This document shows, in pieces, positions 20,481 through 28,864 of a DNA stretch of 64,000 nt. A program made the translations under genes and the position numbers. Within the stretch, counting starts at the first letter, position 1. Each line of letters starts with the position of its first letter. The DNA lies in contig NZ_LMSK01000002.1 of NCBI RefSeq assembly GCF_001428385.1, positions 650,704-714,703 on the forward strand, read 5' to 3'. The DNA is from Rhodanobacter sp. Soil772 (GTDB taxonomy: Bacteria; Pseudomonadota; Gammaproteobacteria; Xanthomonadales; Rhodanobacteraceae). The notes beneath the pieces were generated by a model. It had not been told where the DNA came from. It did not search any database and saw only the letters and a list, made by a program, of their open reading frames with translations.

Positions 20481-22193
20481 TCACCGGTACACGTGCAGCC
20501 GGCCGATCGTCCAGGCGTGGTAGGACGCCAGCAGACCCGGCACCGCACAATCGCCATACAGGCCGTTGCAGCGTTCGCGCAGCCCGCTGGCCGCGGTGAA
20601 ATAGGCATCGGTGGGCACGCCCGCCGCCTGCAACACCATGCTGGGCAGGAACGCGATGTCGAGCATCGGGTACGCCGGCAGCGGCGGGCCGGCGAAATTG
20701 CTCTTGAGCATGTAGTAGGTGAGGTAGTGCTGATACGGCTGCAGCGCCGGCGGCAAGCGGCGCGGCAGGTTGCGGATCTGGCCGTTGAAGGACGGCTGGT
20801 GGTCGCCGAAGTGGAGCAGCACGGTCGGCTGCGGACGGTCGAGGAAGGCGTGCTCCAGCGCGCGCATCGCCAGGTCGGAATCGTGCAGGCGCGACAGGTA
20901 GGTGTCGAAGTTCAGCGCCGTGTTCGCCGGCAACCCGCGCAGCAGATTGCGGTAGGGCTTGGGCAGTTTCGCCATCGGCTGGTGGTCGTGCGGGCCGTGC
21001 TGGTTCAGCGTCAGGATCATGATGAACACCGGCTGGTCCGGCTTCTTCACCTTGTCGTAGATGCGCTTCGCCGCCGCGAACATCTGCGCGTCGCTTTCCT
21101 CCCAGTCCTCCAGGCCCAGTTCCTCGGCGCCGTACAGGTGGTCGAAGCCGTAGGCCTGGTACGCGTTGCGTCCGTTGATGAAGTCGGCGCTGGTCGGGTA
21201 GATGCCGATGGTGAGGTAGCCGAGCCGGCGCAGCTGCAACGCCAGCGCATCGTGCACGTGCGGCGCCAGCACGTACGGCGCGTACATGCCGCCGGGGCCG
21301 AAGATGTCCTGCGGCATGCCGGTCAGCGCGGCGAACTCGCTGACCCAGGTGCCGCCGCCGAACGTGTGCACGCGCAACACCCCATGCGCTCGGGTGCGCG
21401 CGTCGGCCCGGAACATCGCGACTCGGCACTGCGGCACGTTGCAGGCATCGTAGGTCGACGGGTCGAAGGTGCTTTCCTCCAGCACCTGCACGATGTCCGG
21501 GTACGGCGGCGGCATGCTGCCCGGGCTGCCCGGCGCGGTCGCGCCCCAGTCCTGCTCGGCCACGGCGTCGCTGGCCATCGCCGGCAGCTCGACGTCGGCG
21601 TCATGCAGGTTGACGAAGAAATTCGTCAGCTGCGCATCGTCGGACATCCTCAGCCACGCGTTGCGCGAGTGCACCTGCGCGAACGGTCCGGTGGGCAGCA
21701 TGCACAGCCAGAACGCCAGCACGTACAGTGCAATGCCGCCCACGCGCACGCCGGCGGCGCGGCGCGGCCGCAGCGTGGCCAGCACGCGCCAGTCCCAGCG
21801 CCACACCAGGTACAGCAGCGGCGGCAGCAGCACGCACAGGCCGATCCCCACCGTGTACAGGTGCGGGTAGTGGCGCAGCGTATCGAGCAGGCTGGTGCGC
21901 ACGTAGTAGATGAAATCCGACGGCATCAGCTGCGAGTCGAGGTAGCGCAGCTTCAATTCCGCCACGGACTTCAGCAGCAGGAACAACCCGCCACCGACCA
22001 GCAGCGCCGTGGCGAAACGGCCGAACGCGAACAGCAGCGCGCCGAACGTGCACAGCATCAGCCCCGCGATGAAACCGCGCTGCAGCGGCAGCGGTTCCTG
22101 CCAGGCGGTGAGCGCGATGCAGCCGGCGAAGAAAACCAGCGCGCACAGCACCACCGCACCTGCCCGCGTGGGGCGCAACGACATTCGACGCAT
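20481..22193 (-). CDS. LtaS/MdoB-like sulfatase-fold membrane transferase
   Basis: 570 aa. About five N-terminal membrane helices (residues about 10-170) are followed by a periplasmic alkaline-phosphatase/sulfatase-fold domain. Motifs in order: VQVLEESTF (metal), GGGTWVSEFAALTG (the Thr is the expected nucleophile), NQHGPHD, and HFGDHQPS (metal Asp-His). This is the architecture of lipoteichoic-acid synthase, phosphoglycerol transferase and phosphoethanolamine transferase. In a Gram-negative cell it would modify periplasmic glucans or a lipid head group; the substrate is not deducible. The start may be either of two Met codons (22193 or 22184). Probably monocistronic and divergent from the nucleotidase gene. 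Confidence 0.85.
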   Translation of the reverse strand: MRRMSLRPTRAGAVVLCALVFFAGCIALTAWQEPLPLQRGFIAGLMLCTFGALLFAFGRFATALLVGGGLFLLLKSVAELKLRYLDSQLMPSDFIYYVRTSLLDTLRHYPHLYTVGIGLCVLLPPLLYLVWRWDWRVLATLRPRRAAGVRVGGIALYVLAFWLCMLPTGPFAQVHSRNAWLRMSDDAQLTNFFVNLHDADVELPAMASDAVAEQDWGATAPGSPGSMPPPYPDIVQVLEESTFDPSTYDACNVPQCRVAMFRADARTRAHGVLRVHTFGGGTWVSEFAALTGMPQDIFGPGGMYAPYVLAPHVHDALALQLRRLGYLTIGIYPTSADFINGRNAYQAYGFDHLYGAEELGLEDWEESDAQMFAAAKRIYDKVKKPDQPVFIMILTLNQHGPHDHQPMAKLPKPYRNLLRGLPANTALNFDTYLSRLHDSDLAMRALEHAFLDRPQPTVLLHFGDHQPSFNGQIRNLPRRLPPALQPYQHYLTYYMLKSNFAGPPLPAYPMLDIAFLPSMVLQAAGVPTDAYFTAASGLRERCNGLYGDCAVPGLLASYHAWTIGRLHVYR

Positions 22194-22408
22194 GGCTGGA
22201 AAGTCCCCCCGTAAGGACCGGTGTCACTGGAGTGCCATCTTACGGTCTTGCAGCGGCAACGAACCGGCGCCACGGGCATGCCGTTCCACTGGCGTTGGGC
22301 TTGGCACGGCTCCCTTACCCGCCGGATTCCGCCGGCGCAGTGCAAGCACCCGGCCGCTCCGATCTGCTAGCTTTCGCGATCTGAACCCGCACGCCCCACG
22401 GAACCACC

Positions 22409-24406
22409 ATGTCGCCTCGCCTGACCCCGTTCGCCACCCCGCTGCTCGCCCTCGGCGCCGCCCTGCTCGCCGGCTGCTCCAGCCTGCCCTGGGCGGCCGG
22501 CAAGACGCCCGACGGCGCGCGCGCGAACGTGGCGATCCTGGAAACCACCGACGTGCACGCGAACGTGCTCAGCTACGACTACTACAAGCTGAAGCCGGAC
22601 GCCTCGCTCGGCTACGAGCGCACCGCCACGCTGATCCGCCGCGCCCGCGCCGAGTTCCCCAACACCTTCCTGTTCGACAGCGGCGACACCATCCAGGGCA
22701 GCGTGCTGGCCGACTACCAGGCGCTGGTGAAGCCGGTGACCTGCGCGCAGGAGCTGGCGATCTATCAGGCGATGGACGCGATGGGCTGCGACGGCGGCAC
22801 CGCCGGCAACCACGAGTTCAACTACGGCCTGCGCTTCCTGTCGCAGGTCACCGGCACGCCGATGAACGTGGACGGCGGCCACAGCGACCGCTGCGCCGGC
22901 CCGCGCTTCCCGCTGGTGCTGGCCAACGTCTACAGCGCGCGCGACGGCAAGCCGATCTTCAAGCCGTGGACGGTGGTGACCCGACAGATCGAAGCCTATA
23001 CGCCCGACGGCAGCAAGCTCAGCGTGCCGCTGAAGGTCGGCATTATCGGCTTCACCCCGCCGCCGATCCTGGACTGGGACAAGCAGAACCTGGCCGGCAA
23101 GGTCACCGTCAGCGGCGTGGTCGAAGCCGCGCAAAAGTATCTGCCGGAACTCAAGGCGCAGCATCCCGACCTCGTCGTGGCGATCCTGCACGGCGGCCTG
23201 AACACCGCGCCGTACACCCCGGACATGGAAAACGCCGGCTGGTACCTGGCCGGCGTGCCCGGCATCGACGCGCTGCTGCTCGGCCACTCGCACGCCGAAT
23301 TCCCCGGCCCGCGCTACGCCGGCCTGAAGGACGTCGACGCCGCGCGCGGCCTGGTGCGCGGCGTGCCGGCGGTGATGGCGGACTTCTTCGGCAAGGACCT
23401 GGGCGTGATCCGGCTGGTGCTGGATCGCAAGGACGGCCGCTGGGTGGTCGACCACGAGGAAAGCCATAGCGAGGTGCGACGCATCTGTCCGCAGAAGAAC
23501 GACTGCGTGCCGGCCGACCCCACAATCGCGCCGCTGGTGCAGCAGGCGCACGCGGCGGCGATCGCCTACGTCAACACGCCGATCGGCGAAAGCACGCTGC
23601 GCCTGAGCAGCCACTTCGCCGACGAGGGCAACATGACCGCGCTGGCGCCGGTCAACGCGGCCCAGGCCGACTACGTGCGCAGCGAACTGCCGCGTTCGCA
23701 CCCCGAGCTGGCCGGCGTGCCGGTGCTGTCCGCCGCCGCCGCGTTCCGCACCGGCTTCGGCGGCCCCGACGACTACACCGACGTCGCGCCCGGCCCGCTC
23801 ACTCTGCGCAGCGCCGCCGACCTGTACTTCTACCCGAACACGCTGGCCGCGGTGAAGACCGACGGCGCCGGCGTGAAAGCCTGGCTGGAAAAATCCGCCG
23901 AACGCTTCAACCGGATCGACCCGGCGAAGGCCGGCGAACAAGCGCTGATCAACAGCCGCTACACCGGCTACAACTTCGACCAGATCCAGGGCGGCATCCA
24001 CTACGTCATCGACATCTCGAAACCGGCCGGCCAGCGCATCACCACGCTGACTTTCCAGGGCAAGCCGGTCGAGCCGGGCCAGCCGTTCGTCGTGGTCACC
24101 AACAACTACCGCGCCAACGGCGGCGGCCACTTCCCCGGCCTCGACGGCAACAACATCGTGCTGGCCGCCCCGGATGGCACCCGCGAAATCCTGGCGAAAT
24201 GGCTGGAACGCCACAAGCAGATCGGCACGAAGGATCTCGAACCGACCTCATGGAAATTCGCGCCCCTGAAAACCCGCGGCCCGGTCGTGTTCACCGACGC
24301 CAGCGGCAAGCAGGCCGTGGCGCGTGATGCCGGCCTCGACAACATCCGCCAGATGAAGGATCACGGCGATGGCACGGCGACGTACGCGATCGATCTGTCG
24401 CGCTGA
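22409..24406 (+). CDS. cpdB: Lipoprotein 2',3'-cyclic-nucleotide 2'-phosphodiesterase/3'-nucleotidase
   Basis: 665 aa. Signal ending in a lipobox (LLAGC, Cys23), so envelope-anchored. The N-terminal calcineurin-like metallophosphatase domain has its metal motifs: Asp48/His50 (TTDVHAN), FDSGDTIQGS, GNHEFNYG, ILHGG and GHSHAEFPG. The C-terminal 5'-nucleotidase domain (about residues 400-620) has YFYPNTL and YNFDQIQGG for the nucleoside base. This arrangement is CpdB, which converts 2',3'-cyclic nucleotides to nucleosides in the periplasm for salvage and phosphate supply. It stands alone; the region downstream changes abruptly to lower GC. Confidence 0.9.
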   Translation: MSPRLTPFATPLLALGAALLAGCSSLPWAAGKTPDGARANVAILETTDVHANVLSYDYYKLKPDASLGYERTATLIRRARAEFPNTFLFDSGDTIQGSVLADYQALVKPVTCAQELAIYQAMDAMGCDGGTAGNHEFNYGLRFLSQVTGTPMNVDGGHSDRCAGPRFPLVLANVYSARDGKPIFKPWTVVTRQIEAYTPDGSKLSVPLKVGIIGFTPPPILDWDKQNLAGKVTVSGVVEAAQKYLPELKAQHPDLVVAILHGGLNTAPYTPDMENAGWYLAGVPGIDALLLGHSHAEFPGPRYAGLKDVDAARGLVRGVPAVMADFFGKDLGVIRLVLDRKDGRWVVDHEESHSEVRRICPQKNDCVPADPTIAPLVQQAHAAAIAYVNTPIGESTLRLSSHFADEGNMTALAPVNAAQADYVRSELPRSHPELAGVPVLSAAAAFRTGFGGPDDYTDVAPGPLTLRSAADLYFYPNTLAAVKTDGAGVKAWLEKSAERFNRIDPAKAGEQALINSRYTGYNFDQIQGGIHYVIDISKPAGQRITTLTFQGKPVEPGQPFVVVTNNYRANGGGHFPGLDGNNIVLAAPDGTREILAKWLERHKQIGTKDLEPTSWKFAPLKTRGPVVFTDASGKQAVARDAGLDNIRQMKDHGDGTATYAIDLSR

Positions 24407-24431
24407 GGGTGGCATAAGCGGGAATGGCAAC

Positions 24432-24455
24432 GTCCGCTTTCGACCCAAAGCAGAC
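24432..24455. repeat. Hairpin repeat, GTCCGCTTTCGAC family, copy 1
   Basis: Imperfect dyad sharing GTCCGCTTTCGAC and GC-GAC ends with copy 2 at 24980-25003. It sits at the left border of the low-GC patch, just before the membrane-protein gene. Confidence 0.6.
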
Positions 24456-24483
24456 CTAAGCGTTGAATGCGACAGGGGGCGAT

Positions 24484-24963
24484 ATGGTTCTCAGGATTAG
24501 CCAGGCACTGGATTACCTATTTATCCAATGCACCTCGATAGGATCGTTCGATAACGCGGACGGCCGCAGATTCAATGCAGTACTGCTCGTGGCCACTTGG
24601 TTTTTCGCAACCTTCTTGACCATCCTCGCCGCCATAAGCTTTTGGCTATACGACTTCATGGAGTCGATACGGCAATGGGCGCAGGGGTTTTCCGGCCCCA
24701 AGGGGCCTGGTCTCATAGTCGTACTTGTAATTGGTACCCCGGCACTGCTGCTTTCCATGAGAATCGGTCGGCGATGCGCAGGCCGGATCGCGCCGCGAGC
24801 CACATTTCTAAAGTCGCTGATTATTGGTGCGTGGTACATGGCGGTGGTCATGTCCATACTCCTGAACCTCAATAGGTATGGGGCATTGGTTGCGCTAGGC
24901 CTTCATGTAGTGTTCCTCGCGTGGATCATTTACGCCCCAAGACGAATTGAAGGCCAAGGCTGA
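24484..24963 (+). CDS. Hypothetical membrane protein in low-GC patch
   Basis: 159 aa from the ATG at 24484, which has a strong ribosome site (AGGGGGCG); a TTG 21 nt upstream is less likely. Four hydrophobic segments (around residues 28-52, 66-86, 103-123, 129-146) predict an inner-membrane protein. No family recognised. The base composition is much lower in GC than cpdB just upstream and rare codons such as ATA and TTA occur, so it was probably acquired. It is bracketed by two copies of the same hairpin repeat. Confidence 0.65.
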   Translation: MVLRISQALDYLFIQCTSIGSFDNADGRRFNAVLLVATWFFATFLTILAAISFWLYDFMESIRQWAQGFSGPKGPGLIVVLVIGTPALLLSMRIGRRCAGRIAPRATFLKSLIIGAWYMAVVMSILLNLNRYGALVALGLHVVFLAWIIYAPRRIEGQG

Positions 24964-24977
24964 GCGCAAGCTCAAAG

Positions 24978-25006
24978 ATGTCCGCTTTCGACTCATAGCG
25001 GACATC
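24978..25006. repeat. Hairpin repeat, GTCCGCTTTCGAC family, copy 2
   Basis: Perfect 10-bp arms (gatgtccgct, 24978-24987; agcggacatc, 24997-25006). Same core as copy 1. Together they flank the gene at 24484-24963. Confidence 0.7.
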
Positions 25007-25104
25007 CTTGACGACAATGAGCGCCCGTAACTCGCACAAGAGCAGTTGGTCGCTGCCTAACATCGGCCATCAAAGCATCCGTACACTATTCCAGGACGCC
25101 GACG

Positions 25105-25614
25105 ATGATGGAGAGCCGATTTGAAGAGCAAATACAGAGGATCGTGCGCTTGATGCGCATCATCGACGCCAAAGATTCATCACAACTACAGGGCGCATTG
25201 ACCTTCTACGACGTGATCATCTTCGCTTGCCAGGCTATGTGGCACCTTCGAGATTGGATTCTCCACGACGACGAATTTGGCGCGGCAGACAGCGAGGCTC
25301 TCAAACAAGATATTCTCGCTGCCCGCTCACTTTCGGTTTGTGCCGACATCGCCAACGGCTCGAAACACCTCTTCCTGAAGCACCCGAAAGTAGGCACCGG
25401 TGTCGCAATATCCGACCGCGATGGTCTACATCTGGATACTAGGGCGGGAATCTTTCAAGAATTCTTTTACATAGAATGCCCCGACAAGTCAGACGAGTTT
25501 CATGACATGGAGATCAGGCCGTTTCTACATCGGTGCATGGACAACTGGTATGCAATCATCAATAGGCATCATCTTTCAAACGTGCACACCCGGATGGTCG
25601 ATGACAGGCCGTAA
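25105..25614 (+). CDS. Hypothetical protein in low-GC patch
   Basis: 169 aa, soluble, no signal or membrane segment. Mostly helical; notable stretches are FYDVIIFACQAMWHLRDW, SVCADIANGSKHL and IFQEFFYIECPDKSDEF, which look like parts of a conserved family but not one I can name. The His/Asp-rich sequence without catalytic signature gives no function. GC is low as in its neighbours. A possible start one codon later cannot be excluded. It lies just upstream of an Abi_C-type gene, so a link to phage defence is conceivable but unsupported. Confidence 0.6.
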   Translation: MMESRFEEQIQRIVRLMRIIDAKDSSQLQGALTFYDVIIFACQAMWHLRDWILHDDEFGAADSEALKQDILAARSLSVCADIANGSKHLFLKHPKVGTGVAISDRDGLHLDTRAGIFQEFFYIECPDKSDEFHDMEIRPFLHRCMDNWYAIINRHHLSNVHTRMVDDRP

Positions 25615-25783
25615 ACGACTCAGCGCGCCCTTGAGCGATCAGTCGTAATCTTTGTGATCGCGGATACGGTGCCACCTGATATAACAATCCCTACGCCATT
25701 GGACTTGAGCAGCACTGATACGCTGTGTTGCCGGGAGATTTTGCGGTGCCCAAGCTAACGCATGTTGTATCAAGAGGGGTCAC

Positions 25784-26578
25784 ATGATTCGCCTCTACCA
25801 AGGCACCGGCTCCACTGAGATTGACCTAGACGATCAGCGCCTTGACGGCGAAAAATGGATCCGAGCTAAGACCGCCGCTGTTCGCCTGCTTAGGGCAAAA
25901 GGCCTGGAAGATGCGGCCGATTTCCTCGACCGCACGCCGTTCGAGTTGCGCACGGGTACCAACTATTTCAACGATGACTTTTCGGTCCTGTACTACGCTG
26001 CACCGATGGACCGATACATCGAATTGAGCGAGCAGGCGGCAGACCGGGACCTAAAGCGAAATGCGTCCGCAATCGCTCACGCTCTGAGCGAGCTAGGGAA
26101 TTCCGTCAGGTTCATCGCGGTTGAATGTAACGTGGACGACACACCGTCACCCGTCCCATCCCCCAATCTCGCCATAACATCCGATCTCGTGGAGCGCGCG
26201 CTTGCGGAGACCGAACGGGCGGTGGCGAACAAAGGGGGCGTGGCAGGTGTGGACCGCGCGCATACTGCTTTTCATGGGTACCTGAGAGCGATCTGCGCCC
26301 AGGCTCAGATCGAATATGCCGCGGATGCTGACATCACTCAGCTATTTAAGCTCATTCAAAAGCATCATCCTGCCATGCGAGCCGAAGGCCCACGTAACGA
26401 GGATGTTGTCAAAATCGGGCGAGCAATGGCTTCCATCCTCGATGCCCTAAATCCGATTCGAAATCGCGCCACACTCGCCCACGCCAACGACACGCTGCTG
26501 CAAGACGGTGACGCAATGCTAGTGATCAACACGATCCGCACCTTTCTGCACTATCTGAACGGCAAGCTATCCGGATAG
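25784..26578 (+). CDS. Abortive-infection C-terminal-domain (Abi_C-like) protein
   Basis: 264 aa. The C-terminal about 110 residues carry the pattern of the Abi_C family: DRAHTAFHGYLRAIC, ITQLFKLIQKHHPA, then ASILDALNPIRNRATLAHAN and AMLVINTIRTFLHYL. The RNR...AH motif resembles HEPN-type RNase folds. The N-terminal about 120 residues (GEKWIRAKTAAVRLLRAKG, LRTGTNYFNDDFSVLYY) are a separate module that I cannot name. Such proteins are thought to act as phage-triggered toxins, but function here is inferred only from the family. It is preceded by a 169-bp gap, has low GC, and probably has its own promoter. Confidence 0.7.
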   Translation: MIRLYQGTGSTEIDLDDQRLDGEKWIRAKTAAVRLLRAKGLEDAADFLDRTPFELRTGTNYFNDDFSVLYYAAPMDRYIELSEQAADRDLKRNASAIAHALSELGNSVRFIAVECNVDDTPSPVPSPNLAITSDLVERALAETERAVANKGGVAGVDRAHTAFHGYLRAICAQAQIEYAADADITQLFKLIQKHHPAMRAEGPRNEDVVKIGRAMASILDALNPIRNRATLAHANDTLLQDGDAMLVINTIRTFLHYLNGKLSG

Positions 26579-26705
26579 CGCATTTTTGCGTCTGCTCGTG
26601 CGCTCCAGTGACCACTTTTGGCCGATGACTGCTCTTGCAGTCGCGATGATTGCTGAGCAAGCTGCAAAGGTCTGGTAATCCAACTTCGAAAAGTCGGGAG
26701 CCCCC

Positions 26706-27266
26706 ATGCCGATCGTGCGCGACATTGCCATCGCCCTTCTGTTCACATGGACTTTCATTGATGGTTTCGTGGTCTTCCGGCGCAAAACCGGGCAGACGGA
26801 GAACCGCGATCGTTCGTCGCTGAGGCTGCTGATGATCGCCAGCCCCTTAACATGGGCGGTCAGCATTGGCCTGGCCTTCACCTCGATCGGCGCACTGCAG
26901 GATCCTGCGTTGCAGATGGTCGGCCTACTGGTCATGGCCATTGGCATCGTGGTGCGCTCGACCGCAATTGCGCAGCTGGGTCGCTTCCACACGCCTAACG
27001 TCGCGGTACTCACGGACCATCAGGTGAAGGCCACCGGGTTGTACCGGGTTGTGCGGCACCCGAGTTACCTCGGGGCGCTGATCGCCTTTGCCGGCTTCGC
27101 CCTCGCCTTGGGAAACTGGCTGAGCCTGCTGTCGATCATGATGGTTATCCCGGCGATCTATATGCATCGCATCCGCGAGGAAGAGTCCGCGCTGACTGAG
27201 GCCCTGGGCGACTCCTATAGCGAATACTGCAGGCATACCAAGCGGCTGATCCCCTGGATTTACTAG
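26706..27266 (+). CDS. Isoprenylcysteine carboxyl methyltransferase (ICMT/PEMT) family membrane protein
   Basis: 186 aa, about five membrane helices. The C-terminal half has the family signature GLYRVVRHPSYLGAL with the SAM-contacting His-Pro, followed by REEESALTEALGDSYSEYC, where the Glu residues are conserved. In bacteria these proteins methylate small lipids or unknown acceptors; the substrate is unknown. The first residue follows a weak ribosome site (gggagccccc). GC is intermediate between the low-GC patch and the genome. It is the last gene before a cluster of hairpin repeats. Confidence 0.85.
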   Translation: MPIVRDIAIALLFTWTFIDGFVVFRRKTGQTENRDRSSLRLLMIASPLTWAVSIGLAFTSIGALQDPALQMVGLLVMAIGIVVRSTAIAQLGRFHTPNVAVLTDHQVKATGLYRVVRHPSYLGALIAFAGFALALGNWLSLLSIMMVIPAIYMHRIREEESALTEALGDSYSEYCRHTKRLIPWIY

Positions 27267-27577
27267 GGGTGCCCGAGGTGAGGCAACGCAGGAGCGGTTG
27301 TCCAATGTCCGCAAGGTTCGGAAGCGGGGCGGCCTTCTCTTTACTCCGGGCATCCTGCCCTCCGCCCTTCGGGCCGGCATAGCCGTTCGCGCCGCTCCTG
27401 CGGCGCAGTGGCTACTTTCTCTTGACCATGCAAGAGAAAGTGACTCGCCCTCCGAAGGAGGACGAAAGCTCTTGCTCTCGGCAGCTCCGCCGCAAGCGCG
27501 AAGAAAGATCAAGAGCAGACCCCTCCCCAACCCTCCCCTGTAAACAGGGGAGGGAGCACACCGCGCACCGCCACCGC
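27267..27577. repeat. Repeat-rich intergenic region with at least two strong hairpins
   Basis: No gene. It holds a perfect 11-bp hairpin at 27414-27441 (actttctcttg / caagagaaagt, 6-nt loop), a GCCCTCCGCCCTTCGGGC-type GC hairpin near 27357-27376, and another REP of the CTCCCCTG family at 27531-27554 (ccctcccctgt / acaggggaggg). The last is preceded by a 20-nt stretch nearly identical to that before the copy at 42809. Such clusters are typical of xanthomonad intergenic space. Confidence 0.7.
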
Positions 27578-28864
27578 TCAATCGATCGGCGTGTGCCGGT
27601 ACCTACTGACGTCGGCAGGTTGCACCACACCAGCCTGGTTCGACCACGACTGTCGGATGTAGCCGACCACGGCGGCGACGTCCTCATCGCTCAGCTGCTG
27701 CGCGAACGGCGGCATCGAATACGGCTGCGGGTTGCCGGTGGTGGCCGGGGCGAAGCCGCCGAGCAGCACGCTGCGAATCGCGTTGATGCCGGTCGGTTCG
27801 GTGACCGAGGTGTTGCCGTCGAGCGGTGGGTAGACGCCGGCCACTCCCCGGCCATCGCCGCCATGGCAATCGGCGCAGCGCTGCGCGTAGAGCTTGCCGC
27901 CCTGCTCGTGGCTGGCCGCGCGCTTGAACGGTGCCGGCGCGGGTTGCGCGCGCGGCGGCAGCGATTGCAGATAGACCGCCACCGCCTGCAGGTCGGGCTC
28001 GGTCATGTGCTGGGTGCTCAGGCGTACCACGTCGGCCATCGGCCCGAACGCACTGCCCTTGCCCGACTGGCCGGTCTTCAGCAGGTCGACGATGTCCTGC
28101 ACGCTCCAGCCGTCGAGGCCGCCGCCAGGTTGCGTGCTGAGGTCGGGCGCGTACCAGTCCAGTTGCGGAATCTGGCCGCCGGTGAGGTGGCGGTCCTGCT
28201 CGATGCCGCCGAGCGAGTCGCGCGTGGTGTGACATTCGTTGCAATGGCCAAGGCCCTGCACCAGGTAGGCGCCGCGGTTCCACGCCTCGGACTTCGCCGG
28301 ATCGGGCCGGTACTCGCCCGGCTTGAAGTACAGCGCGCGCCACGCGACCAGGCTGCTGCGCACGTTGTACGGAAACTCCAACCCCAGTGCCGTGTCGGGC
28401 CGCTGCACCGGCGGCAGCGATTTCAGGTAGGCGAAGATCGCCAGCGCGTCCTCGCGGGTGACCTTGGTGAACGAGGTGTAGGAGAACACCGGATACAGCA
28501 GCTCGCCTTGGCGGCCCTTGCCTTCATGCAGCGCGCGCCAGAAATCGTCGAAGCTCCACTGGCCGATACCGGTTTCCGGATCGGGCGTGATGTTCGGCGC
28601 CGGCACGTCGCCGAACGGCGTGCCCAGCGAGCGGCCGCCGGCGTAGCGCTGGCCGTCGCGCGCGGTGTGGCAGGCGGCGCAATCGCCGACCGTGGCCAGG
28701 TATTCGCCGCGGGCGATCAATGCCGGATCGTGCAGCGCGGCGGCATCCGCTTCGCGCTGCTCGGGCGACGACACGTGCTGTCCGCCGCGGCCGACGTACC
28801 ACCAGCCCGACACGACGATCGCCAGCAACGCCAGCAGCCACCCTCCACGTCGCCACAGTTTCAT
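27578..28864 (-). CDS. Triheme cytochrome c (alcohol-dehydrogenase cytochrome-subunit type)
   Basis: 428 aa with an N-terminal membrane anchor (GWLLALLAIVVSGWWYVG) and three CxxCH heme sites: CAACH (62-66), CNECH (about 208) and CADCH (about 328). Sequence around the first heme (GEYLATVGDCAACHTA, GGRSLGTPFGDVPAPNITPD) is characteristic of the triheme subunit of membrane-bound alcohol, gluconate or aldehyde dehydrogenases, which passes electrons from a periplasmic dehydrogenase to quinone or oxidase. No dehydrogenase large subunit is adjacent. The start overlaps the stop of the upstream diheme cytochrome gene (ATGA). Confidence 0.9.
   Translation of the reverse strand: MKLWRRGGWLLALLAIVVSGWWYVGRGGQHVSSPEQREADAAALHDPALIARGEYLATVGDCAACHTARDGQRYAGGRSLGTPFGDVPAPNITPDPETGIGQWSFDDFWRALHEGKGRQGELLYPVFSYTSFTKVTREDALAIFAYLKSLPPVQRPDTALGLEFPYNVRSSLVAWRALYFKPGEYRPDPAKSEAWNRGAYLVQGLGHCNECHTTRDSLGGIEQDRHLTGGQIPQLDWYAPDLSTQPGGGLDGWSVQDIVDLLKTGQSGKGSAFGPMADVVRLSTQHMTEPDLQAVAVYLQSLPPRAQPAPAPFKRAASHEQGGKLYAQRCADCHGGDGRGVAGVYPPLDGNTSVTEPTGINAIRSVLLGGFAPATTGNPQPYSMPPFAQQLSDEDVAAVVGYIRQSWSNQAGVVQPADVSRYRHTPID

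Noticed and set aside
24440-25070. Possible integron attC sites around the low-GC genes (GTTGAAT at 24462, GCCTAAC near 25055)
   Set aside because: Core-like heptamers occur, but the paired inverse core and proper spacing are missing, and no integron integrase is in the window.
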